DNA from: Mariniflexile sp. AS56
Lineage (GTDB): Bacteria; Bacteroidota; Bacteroidia; Flavobacteriales; Flavobacteriaceae
Length of the DNA stretch: 64,000 nucleotides
Direction of reading: 5' to 3'
Assembly (NCBI RefSeq): GCF_030552475.1
Contig: NZ_JAUPED010000001.1
Span: 372,001-436,000 of the forward strand
The notes beneath the pieces are model-generated. The model was not told where the DNA came from and did no database searches. It saw only the letters and a program-made list of their open reading frames with translations. This document shows, in pieces, positions 17,126 to 25,800 of this stretch (position 1 is its first letter; every line of letters starts with the position of its first letter). The position numbers and the translations under genes were made by a program.

Positions 17126-17443
17126 CTACAAAAGCGCATCAATCGCTTCAGTATAAGCATTTTTTGGAGCTACACCAACTTGACGACCAACAACTTCACC
17201 GTTTTGAAAAACCAAAACTGTAGGTATGTTACGTACGCCATATTTTGCTGCAAATTCTTGGTTAGCATCTACATCAACCTTTCCAACAACTGCTTTCCCA
17301 TCATATTCTTCACTTATTTGTTCAATGATTGGTCCAACCATTCTACATGGTCCACACCAAGCTGCCCAAAAGTCTACTAATACAGGTTTACTACTTTTTA
17401 ATACTGTTTCCTCAAACGTTGCATCTGTTATTTCTAATGCCAT
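17126..17443 (-). CDS. trxA: Thioredoxin
   Basis: 105 residues, the standard thioredoxin length, with the redox motif WCGPC at Cys30/Cys33, the cis-Pro segment VRNIPTVLVF and no signal peptide, so a cytosolic disulfide reductase. A possible promoter lies upstream (TTG-N23-TAATTTTG, 17481-17514, minus strand). Monocistronic with its own terminator. Confidence 0.96.
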   Translation of the reverse strand: MALEITDATFEETVLKSSKPVLVDFWAAWCGPCRMVGPIIEQISEEYDGKAVVGKVDVDANQEFAAKYGVRNIPTVLVFQNGEVVGRQVGVAPKNAYTEAIDALL

Positions 17444-17572
17444 AATATTTATATTTTAATTCGTATTTTCTTTAATACTGCAAAATTAGTCAAAAAATTC
17501 TCTAAAGCTTACAAGGTAACAATTTGTTTTCTTTATACTAACATTGATTTGCACTATTATAGCCTATTCAAG

Positions 17573-18304
17573 CTATAAATTCTTTATTTTAATGTTTTTA
17601 AACCAAACTCTATCTTCATGATCTTGCAAACAAATTTTGCCCTTTTTATTAACTCCAAAACCTTCCCAGTCTTTAAATTTTGAATTTGCAATAAGTGCTT
17701 CCCAAGCATCACCATGTAATGGAAAAGTAACTATTTCAATTCCATTTAAAACTACGGAGCCTTTGTTGGTTTTATGATTTATTTCAATTTCACATAAATT
17801 CCATTCGCCTGCTTGTTTACAAACATCTTGAGTAGGCTGTACCAAATCATACAACGCGCCCGCTTGATGAAATTTAGGATTTGCCTTAGCATCTGGATGT
17901 CTCTCATTATCTAATATCTGAATCTCTGCTCCTGTATTATATGGGTGTGCAAATTTTTCATCTTCTATAACACCCCACATAACACCACTATTTCCTGCTT
18001 CAGAAATTTTCCACTCTAGAGAAAGTTTAAAATCTGAATACTCTTTATTGGTCACCAGATTATATTCTGTTGAAGTACCTGCTTCTCTTCCTGGGAAAAA
18101 CAAGGTGCCATTGTCAATAACCCAAGGATTGTGACCATTAGGATTATTATAAATGTGCCACGCCTCCATAGACGTACCATCAAAAAGATATTCCCAATCT
18201 GAAACTTCAGCCACCTCAACTGGCTCTACCTCCTGTTGCTTTTGCTTGTCTTTACAGGCTGTAAACGCCATGACAGCCATTACTAAAATTAGTGTTTTTT
18301 TCAT
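17573..18304 (-). CDS. DUF1080 (3-keto-disaccharide hydrolase) lipoprotein
   Basis: 243 residues with a lipoprotein signal (FTACKD, Cys17) and one DUF1080 concanavalin-like jelly-roll domain: LFDGTSMEAWHIY, DFKLSLEWKISEAGNSGVMWG, GAEIQILDN, and FKNIKIKNL at the end. DUF1080 proteins have been assigned as 3-keto-glycoside hydrolases or lyases that act on sugars first oxidised at C3. It follows the TIM-barrel lipoprotein gene by 21 bp and lies across a divergent promoter region from a GMC oxidoreductase, which fits that pathway. Confidence 0.88.
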   Translation of the reverse strand: MKKTLILVMAVMAFTACKDKQKQQEVEPVEVAEVSDWEYLFDGTSMEAWHIYNNPNGHNPWVIDNGTLFFPGREAGTSTEYNLVTNKEYSDFKLSLEWKISEAGNSGVMWGVIEDEKFAHPYNTGAEIQILDNERHPDAKANPKFHQAGALYDLVQPTQDVCKQAGEWNLCEIEINHKTNKGSVVLNGIEIVTFPLHGDAWEALIANSKFKDWEGFGVNKKGKICLQDHEDRVWFKNIKIKNL

Positions 18305-18325
18305 ATTAAGTTTAATTTGATATTA

Positions 18326-19324
18326 TTATTCAACTGTTTTTGAAGACTTTAATAACAACGCTTTAGTCGCTCTAACCCCTTCTATCTCACTTAAACGCTT
18401 CCCTTCATACTCGACACCTATATAACTTGAATAGCCCGCATTTTTCACTAACTGAATAATTCTAGGAAAATCTAAAGTAGTTTCATCGCCATTTTCATCA
18501 AAATCATATGATTTAGCACTAACAGCCTTCGCTTTAGGTAACATCATCTCAATCCCTTTATACGTATCTGGATACACTTCTTCACATTCACCCCACTGCG
18601 CTCCGGCTTTTCGTTTTACACACCAATTTCCAAAATCTGGCAAAGTGCCGCAGTTTTCCATATTAACTTCTGAAATAGCTTCCATTAGCACGGGTGTATT
18701 CGAAGATAACCAACCATGATTTTCACACAACACATTTATATTTTTGGTCGCGGCATATGCTGATAGTTTTTTTAAACCATCTACAACAGAAGACACCCAA
18801 AGCACTGGGTCATTCGTTCCAAAAGTATTAACACGTATCGAGTGGCAACCTAATTTCTTAGCAGCATCCACCCACTTTTTATGATTTTCAACGGCCTCAT
18901 TCCTAAGCTTCTCATTAGGGTCTGCTAAATCACCTTCCGCATCAATCATTATCAATACATTTCGCATACCAAATTTATCGCTCATTGTTTTTAATGAATC
19001 AATCACTTTATCAAACCCTAAGGCCTCAATCTGTTTATTATAAATATGATTCACATATTCTAAACCCACAAAACCCTCTTCTTTCGCTATTTCCGCAAAT
19101 TTAAATGGGTCTACCCCATCTTCATTAAAAGTTCTATGCAAGGACCATTGTGCTAACGATAATTTAAAAAAAGGTGCATTTGCAACATCCTTATTTAATT
19201 TATATACTTGTGTTTCCTCCTTTTTATCTTGCTTACATGCTGTGAAGAACAGAGTGAATCCAAAAACACATAACAGCGCCACTTTTTGAGTAAATTTTAG
19301 AAAAATCATAATTAAAAGGTTCAT
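18326..19324 (-). CDS. Sugar phosphate isomerase/epimerase-like TIM-barrel lipoprotein
   Basis: Xylose-isomerase-like TIM barrel with LSLAQWSLHRTF, FVGLEYVNHIY, VLIMIDAEGDL, CHSIRVNTFG, ENHGW, and the terminal YIGVEYEGKRLSEIEGVRATKALL. Metal ligands Glu and His are plausible in LCENHGW and GVEYEG. A lipoprotein signal (FFTACKQ) places it in the periplasm or on the membrane. I take the ATG at 19324; a GTG at 19342 and an ATG at 19309 are alternatives. Probably converts the 3-keto sugar or its enol product. Confidence 0.85.
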   Translation of the reverse strand: MNLLIMIFLKFTQKVALLCVFGFTLFFTACKQDKKEETQVYKLNKDVANAPFFKLSLAQWSLHRTFNEDGVDPFKFAEIAKEEGFVGLEYVNHIYNKQIEALGFDKVIDSLKTMSDKFGMRNVLIMIDAEGDLADPNEKLRNEAVENHKKWVDAAKKLGCHSIRVNTFGTNDPVLWVSSVVDGLKKLSAYAATKNINVLCENHGWLSSNTPVLMEAISEVNMENCGTLPDFGNWCVKRKAGAQWGECEEVYPDTYKGIEMMLPKAKAVSAKSYDFDENGDETTLDFPRIIQLVKNAGYSSYIGVEYEGKRLSEIEGVRATKALLLKSSKTVE

Positions 19325-19408
19325 TAATTTATATAATATCACTGAAATGTATTAATTTTTAATCATCTAATTAAACATTGTGATTAAAAAAATATTAAAT
19401 CCTATTTC

Positions 19409-19432
19409 GAAACCATTGTCGATTTAGGTTTC
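19409..19432. promoter_or_regulatory. Inverted repeat in divergent promoter region
   Basis: GAAACC (19409-19414) and GGTTTC (19427-19432) form 6-bp arms 12 bp apart in the gap between the TIM-barrel and GMC genes. Candidate operator for both sides of the sugar locus; no clear promoter boxes were found. Confidence 0.3.
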
Positions 19433-19554
19433 AATAAATTTATGATTCATTTTCTTATAAATTAAATTTCTTTAACTAAATTAAACCTCTAATTTAATTT
19501 TCCACAATAAAAACCAACTAAAATTACTGAATCATTAATAAACATTCCTAATAA

Positions 19555-21279
19555 ATGAATACTAATAACATAAACACTATTGAAGAGACTTACGACGCTA
19601 TTGTTGTAGGCACAGGCATTTCTGGTGGGTGGGCAGCAAAAGAACTTTGTGAAAACGGATTAAAAACCTTAGTTCTTGAAAGAGGCCGAATGATAAAACA
19701 TATTGAAGATTACACAACAGCTCACAAAGACCCTTGGGAGTTCCCGAACTTGGGTGTAGCTACAAGAGAAATAATAAAGCAGAAACCAAAACAACACAGA
19801 ACAGGCTACGCGACCCGTCAAGAAACAGAACATTTTTTTGTTGACGACCTTAAACACCCCTATAATGAAGACAAACGCTTTGATTGGATACGAGGCTATC
19901 ATGTTGGTGGACGCTCATTAACTTGGGGCAGACAAAGTTACCGTTTAAGTGACATCGATTTTGAAGCCAATAAAAAAGAAGGCATTGCCGTAGATTGGCC
20001 TATTCGATACAAAGACATTGCACCTTGGTACGATAAAGTTGAAGAATACATTGGCGTTAGTGGTGAAAATCTAGGTTTAAAACAGCTTCCAGACCAGAAA
20101 CTCTTGAAACCAATGAATTTAAATTGTGTTGAAAAGCATTTAAAAGGTGTATTAGCCGAAAGCTTTGATGACGGTAGGCTATTAACTATAGGAAGAACAG
20201 CCCATATTACTGAAGGCTCTAAACCTGGTCAAGGACGAAGCACGTGCCAATACAGAAACAGATGTTCACGAGGCTGCCCGTTTGCCGCTTACTTTAGCAG
20301 TATCACCTCAACACTTCCTGCTGCTGAAGCTACCGGAAACATGACTTTAAGACCAAACTCGATTGCTCACGAGGTTATTTATGATGACATTACAAAAAAA
20401 GCAATAGGAGTGAAAGTAACTGATGCTGAAACGAAAGAGGTTTTTATATATAAAGCCAAAATTATTTTTCTTTGCGCTTCCGCCATTGCATCGGCATCTA
20501 TTTTATTACAATCAAAATCGGAGCGTTTTCCAGATGGATTAGGCAATGATAGTGGTGAACTAGGGCGCAACATCATGGATCATCACTTTCACGTGGGCGC
20601 AAGAGCAAAAGCGGATGGCTTCGAAGATAAAATTGAAAAAGGCAGAAGAGCCAACGGATTATACATTCCTAGATTTAGAAATCTAGGAGGCAACACCAAC
20701 ACAAAAGAGTTCACAAGAGGTTATGGCTACCAAGGCGGTGCTTCCAGATCTAACGTCTCGGAAATGGTTGCCGAATTAAAATACGGACCAGAACTTAAAG
20801 AAGCTATTTTAAAACCAGGAGAATGGAATGTTAATTTACTTGCTTTTGGAGAAACATTACCCAACCATGATAATAAAATGTACATGGACTACGAAAAACT
20901 GGACCAATGGGGTTTACCAACAGTTACTTTTGATGCCGATTTACGCGAAAACGAACTTGCTATGCGTAAAGACATGCAAGAACAAGCGGTAAACATGCTA
21001 ACCGCTGCAGGCTATAAAGATGTAGAAGGTTATGATAATTCTAAAGGTAAAGCCTTAGGTTTAGGTATACACGAAATGGGCACAGCTAGAATGGGAAGAG
21101 ACCCAAAAACTTCAGTTTTAAACGAATTCAACCAAGTACACACTTGTACAAATGTATACGTAACAGATGGTGCTTTTATGACCTCTTCAGGCTGTCAAAA
21201 CCCATCATTAACCTACATGGCATTTACAGCCAGAGCCGCAAACCACGCTGCGGAGCAATTCAAAAAAAATAACATTTAA
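19555..21279 (+). CDS. GMC-family FAD oxidoreductase
   Basis: 574 residues. N-terminal FAD-binding GTGISGGWAAKELCENG with the Glu of LVLERG, the GGRSLTWGRQSYR flavin loop, and the C-terminal catalytic region GIHEMGTARMG and CQNPSLTYMAF. A Cys-rich stretch (CQYRNRCSRGCPFAAYF) is typical of the gluconate/fructose-dehydrogenase-like branch. No signal peptide is seen; export could depend on the Tat-signal partner encoded 12 bp downstream. Likely oxidises a sugar hydroxyl, C3 in this context (inference). Confidence 0.92.
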   Translation: MNTNNINTIEETYDAIVVGTGISGGWAAKELCENGLKTLVLERGRMIKHIEDYTTAHKDPWEFPNLGVATREIIKQKPKQHRTGYATRQETEHFFVDDLKHPYNEDKRFDWIRGYHVGGRSLTWGRQSYRLSDIDFEANKKEGIAVDWPIRYKDIAPWYDKVEEYIGVSGENLGLKQLPDQKLLKPMNLNCVEKHLKGVLAESFDDGRLLTIGRTAHITEGSKPGQGRSTCQYRNRCSRGCPFAAYFSSITSTLPAAEATGNMTLRPNSIAHEVIYDDITKKAIGVKVTDAETKEVFIYKAKIIFLCASAIASASILLQSKSERFPDGLGNDSGELGRNIMDHHFHVGARAKADGFEDKIEKGRRANGLYIPRFRNLGGNTNTKEFTRGYGYQGGASRSNVSEMVAELKYGPELKEAILKPGEWNVNLLAFGETLPNHDNKMYMDYEKLDQWGLPTVTFDADLRENELAMRKDMQEQAVNMLTAAGYKDVEGYDNSKGKALGLGIHEMGTARMGRDPKTSVLNEFNQVHTCTNVYVTDGAFMTSSGCQNPSLTYMAFTARAANHAAEQFKKNNI

Positions 21280-21291
21280 AAAAACTGTAAT

Positions 21292-21903
21292 ATGAAAAGA
21301 AGAGACGTATTAAAAAACTTAGGTCTAGCTACAGGTTTTTTTGTTGCAACTCCGGGTGTTATTAGCTTATTACAAAGTTGTACCAGTGAAGTTAAAACTT
21401 GGGTGCCAGAATTTCTAAACACAGAGCAAGGTGTTATTTTAAAAAACTTAGTTAACATCATTCTGCCAAAAACAGAAAATTTACCATCGGCAACAGAATT
21501 AAACATTCCTCAATTTATTGATACATTTATGAATGAAGTTCTTGATGATGAAGGGCAAACTCAAATAAAAACAGCTTTTAGCACCATTGTTACGATTCTA
21601 AAAACGAATTTAAAAGAGACAGAAGGTGTTGAAAAACTAACGGAGACCCACTACAAATCTTTGTTAGACACATATATGCTAGTTAAAGGTGATATTGACG
21701 AGGAAAGAGAAGGCAATCCTGAATCTTTAGAAATAACGAAGTCTGAATTTTTAAACAACATAAAGTGGATGACTATTAATGCATATATAAATTCAGAAGA
21801 AATAGGGAAAAATGTATTGGTATACGATCCTGTCCCCGCTCAATATTACTGTGGCGATTTAGAAGAACTTACTAATGGAACATCTTATTCTCCTACCAAA
21901 TGA
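21292..21903 (+). CDS. Gluconate 2-dehydrogenase subunit 3 family protein (Tat/lipoprotein)
   Basis: 203 residues. The N-terminus carries a twin-arginine motif (MKRRDVLKNLG) and a lipobox-like LLQSC, so the protein is probably Tat-exported and lipid-anchored. The rest (FLNTEQGVILKNLVNIILPKT, IPQFIDTFMNEVLDDEGQ, FLNNIKWMTINAYINSEEIG) is the helical small subunit typical of gluconate 2-dehydrogenase subunit 3. It pairs with the upstream GMC subunit as its anchor or chaperone and overlaps the next gene by 4 bp. Confidence 0.88.
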   Translation: MKRRDVLKNLGLATGFFVATPGVISLLQSCTSEVKTWVPEFLNTEQGVILKNLVNIILPKTENLPSATELNIPQFIDTFMNEVLDDEGQTQIKTAFSTIVTILKTNLKETEGVEKLTETHYKSLLDTYMLVKGDIDEEREGNPESLEITKSEFLNNIKWMTINAYINSEEIGKNVLVYDPVPAQYYCGDLEELTNGTSYSPTK

Positions 21904-22715
21904 AATATTATTTTAAAATAAGCATCATCGTTGTTATCAGCCTATTTATTAGCTGCAAAGAAACTCAGCAAAATAAAAACATTACAAATAAGGACACTTC
22001 AATAAAAACAGAAAAATGGACATCATTATTTAATGGGAAAAATTTAGACGGTTGGTTGATTAAAATTAATGGCCATGGATTAAACACCAATTACAACAAT
22101 ACCTTTCGTGCAGAAAATGGAGTCCTAAAAGTATCTTATGACCAGTATGACAGTTTTACAAATGAATTTGGACATATATTTTACAAAACACCGTTTACTA
22201 ACTATAGATTTAGATTGCAATACAGGTTTGTAGGCCAGCAAGTAAAAGGTGGTGAGGCATGGGCTAAGAAAAACAGTGGCATCATGCTGCATTGTCAATC
22301 GCCCGAAAGCATGTTAAAAAATCAAGGATTCCCACTTTCATTGGAATTTCAATTATTAGGTGGCGTTAACGAAACGGAGCCGCGACCAACAGGAAACCTG
22401 TGCACACCTGCAACACACGTAATAATGAATGAAAAATTAATAACAGACCATTGCATTAAAGCGGACTGTAAAACGTATCATGGAGAAGAATGGATTACAG
22501 CTGAGGCATTAGTTAATCAAGATTCGATAACACATTTCATAAACGGAACACCAGTTATTTCGTATTCCAAGCCCATAATAGGTGGTCAATTTTTAGATTC
22601 GACATCCAAAGAGATTCAAGAAAAAGATGGTCAACCCTTACTTGGTGGCTATATTTCATTACAAAGCGAAAGCCACCCTATAGAATTCAGAAATATTGAA
22701 ATTATGGAATTGTAA
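21900..22715 (+). CDS. Second DUF1080 (3-keto-disaccharide hydrolase) lipoprotein
   Basis: 271 residues with a lipoprotein signal (FISCKE, Cys19) and a DUF1080 domain: LFNGKNLDGWLIK, YRFRLQYRFVGQQ, NSGIMLHCQ, LSLEFQLLGG, and FRNIEIMEL at the end. It is longer than the copy at 17573 and clearly divergent from it, suggesting different linkage or substrate preference. The start overlaps the stop of the Tat-exported subunit (ATGA), so translation is coupled. Confidence 0.88.
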   Translation: MKYYFKISIIVVISLFISCKETQQNKNITNKDTSIKTEKWTSLFNGKNLDGWLIKINGHGLNTNYNNTFRAENGVLKVSYDQYDSFTNEFGHIFYKTPFTNYRFRLQYRFVGQQVKGGEAWAKKNSGIMLHCQSPESMLKNQGFPLSLEFQLLGGVNETEPRPTGNLCTPATHVIMNEKLITDHCIKADCKTYHGEEWITAEALVNQDSITHFINGTPVISYSKPIIGGQFLDSTSKEIQEKDGQPLLGGYISLQSESHPIEFRNIEIMEL

Positions 22716-22795
22716 TCAATTTGAATTCAACTATCTAATCATCCTAAAAAAAACACCCACTAACAGACTCTACAAGATACAATGAACCACATAAA

Positions 22796-22823
22796 AACGG
22801 CACAACATAATCGTTGTGCCGTT
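22796..22823. terminator. Bidirectional terminator hairpin
   Basis: Perfect 11-bp stem AACGGCACAAC/GTTGTGCCGTT with a 6-nt loop between convergent genes; the better T run is on the minus side (dnaE). Confidence 0.85.
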
Positions 22824-22852
22824 CAATTTTATAAAAAAATCAAGATAAAGAC

Positions 22853-22868
22853 TCCTGGCTTCGCAGGA
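22853..22868. repeat. Short palindrome beside dnaE stop (class 2, copy 1)
   Basis: TCCTG-gcttcg-CAGGA, directly next to the dnaE stop codon. Related short hairpins occur at 29919, 37249 and 57547. Confidence 0.5.
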
Positions 22869-22869
22869 A

Positions 22870-25800
22870 TTAATTCAACTTATACCTAACATCTACATTC
22901 GCCAGTTCAGTAAGTAACTCTTGAGACACTTTTACCTTTTGCTTTCTGCTAGACATTTGGAGTTTTATTTTTTCCTTACTATCATAAACCACAAAATTAA
23001 GCATTTGGCTACCGGGATGCATATGTAACAACTCGCGTAGTTTCTCGATTTTGGATTCTTTTAAATCATTAATATCAATTTGAATGGATAATTTTTTAGC
23101 ATAATTTTCCATGACATCGTGTAACAATTGAAAACTATTAAACTGCAATCGAGGATCACTCTTTTTACCTGTATCCTTATTCGTCCAACCTTCTCTAATA
23201 AATGACTTCACGAATACGAAATTATTCTGCATTAAAAAGTGCCTAAATTTCAAGTATTCTTCACCAAAGATCCGAAACTCAAAACTATCGGTATAATCTT
23301 CAATGGTAAACATAGCCCATCCTTTTCCTTGCTTACTTACACGGTGCTGAACCTCGGTAACCACACCTCCAAAAACCATTTCTCTGTTCACATAGGTCTC
23401 TAATTCTCTAAATAAAGCTAGGTTTGCGTTACAAAACGTAGTCATTTCAGTTCTAAAATCATCCAACGGATGTCCAGAAATATAAACGCCAACCACTTCC
23501 TTTTCTCGCGCTAATTTTTCCATAGTACCCCACTCTTCACATGGAGGCACTTCTGGCTCTGCTATTTGCACATCACTAGCAGCACCAAACAAACTTACTT
23601 GCGCAGAATTTTCATTTTCCTGATGTTTACTTCCGTAGCGAATGGCTTTTTCTAAAAAGGTAATACCATCACCTTCATCATGAAAATATTGGGCACGATG
23701 CGTAGTTCCAAACCCATCAAAACCACCTGCCAATGCTAAATTTTCGAATGCTTTTTTATTAGCCGCGCGTAAATCGATACGTTTGGCAAAATCGAAAATA
23801 GATTTATAATAACCTTCTTCTTTCCTATTATCTACAATGGTAATAACGGCGCCATGCCCCACACCTTTGATGGCTCCCATTCCGAAACGCACCGCATTAT
23901 CTTTATTTACTGAAAACTTATAGAACGACTCATTCACATCAGGACCTAAAACAGGCAACTTCATACGCTTACATTCTTCCATAAAGAAGGTAACCTGCTT
24001 GATATCGTTCATGTTGTTAGACAGTACCGCCGCCATATATTCCGCCGGGTAATGCGCCTTTAAATAAGCTGTTTGATAGGCTATCCAAGCATAACACGTC
24101 GAGTGGGATTTATTAAATGCATAACTCGCAAATGCTTCCCAGTCTTTCCAAATTTTCTCAAGTATTTTAGCTTCATGCCCTTTTGCACTTGCCTGCTCAA
24201 CAAACTTAGGTTTCATTTTATCAAGTACCGCAATTTGCTTTTTACCCATCGCCTTACGAAGTACATCGGCCTCACCTTTTGTAAATCCTGCTAGTTTTTG
24301 AGACAGCAACATCACCTGCTCTTGATATACCGTAATACCATAGGTTTCTTTTAGATACTCTTCCATCGCAGCTAAATCGTATTCAATAGGCTCTTCACCA
24401 TGTTTACGACGCGTAAAACTTGGAATATACTCCATAGGTCCCGGACGGTACAAGGCATTCATCGCAATTAAATCTTCGAAAACCGTGGGCTTTAATTCTT
24501 TAAGGTGTTTCTGCATCCCAGGAGATTCATATTGGAATACACCAACTGTTTCACCTCTTTGGAACAACTCATATGTTTTTACATCATCTAAAGGAAAAGT
24601 GTCAGGATCCAGTAAAATATCATGTTTTGCTTTAACAATTTTAACAGTATCTTTTATTAGGGTTAAGGTTTTTAACCCCAAGAAGTCCATTTTTAATAAC
24701 CCCGCTTCTTCAACCACCGAGTTATCAAACTGAGTCACATATAAATCGGAATCTTTAGCAATAGATACCGGGACGAACTTAGTAATATCATCTGGAGTAA
24801 TGATAACCCCACATGCATGAATACCTGTATTACGCACCGAACCTTCAAGCGTTCTTGCCAGATTTACAGTTTCGGCTTCTAAATCGCTTCCTTCAGAAAT
24901 ACTTATAAGTTGATTAACCTTTTCTAAATCTTCTGCTCGAAATTTGATCCCTAATTCCTTATCAGTTAAACCGAAAATTTTATTCAGTTTAGACATATTC
25001 GGAATCAACTTCGCAATTCTATCCGCATCAAATAAGGGCAAATCTAAAACACGTGCGGTATCACGAATGGACGACTTCGCCGCCATCGTTCCATAGGTGA
25101 TAATTTGCGCTACTTGACTGCTTCCGTATTTATTGATTACATAATCCATAACACGACTTCGACCTTCATCATCAAAATCAATATCAATATCGGGCATACT
25201 TACACGATCTGGATTTAGGAAACGCTCAAAAAGTAAATCGTACTTAAGCGGGTCTATATTGGTAATCCATAAACAATAAGCTACCACCGAACCCGCAGCA
25301 GATCCACGACCAGGACCTACCGAAACATCCATATTTCGGGCTTCGCGAATAAAATCTTCAACAATTAAGAAATAACCTGGATATCCTGTATTTTGAATAA
25401 CATCCAACTCAAAATCTAAACGCTCTACAACAACATCTGAAAGTTCTTCACCATATCGTTTTTTGGCTCCTTGATAGGTTAAATGGCGTAAATAGGCATT
25501 TTCACCACGCTTACCACCATCTGTCGCATCTTCTTCTTTTACAAACTGCTCTGGAATATCGAAAGCAGGCAATAAAACCTCTCTTGCTAAACCATAAGCT
25601 TCTACCTTATCTACAACTTCTTGAATGTTACTTATTGCTTCAGGAATATCTTTAAAGAGTAATTTCATCTCTTCAGGAGACTTAAAATAATACTCCTGAT
25701 TTGGCATTCCGTAGCGATAGCCACGTCCACGCCCAATAGGTGTCGCCTGCTTTTCACCATCTTTCACACAAAGTAAAATATCGTGCGCATTGGCATCACC

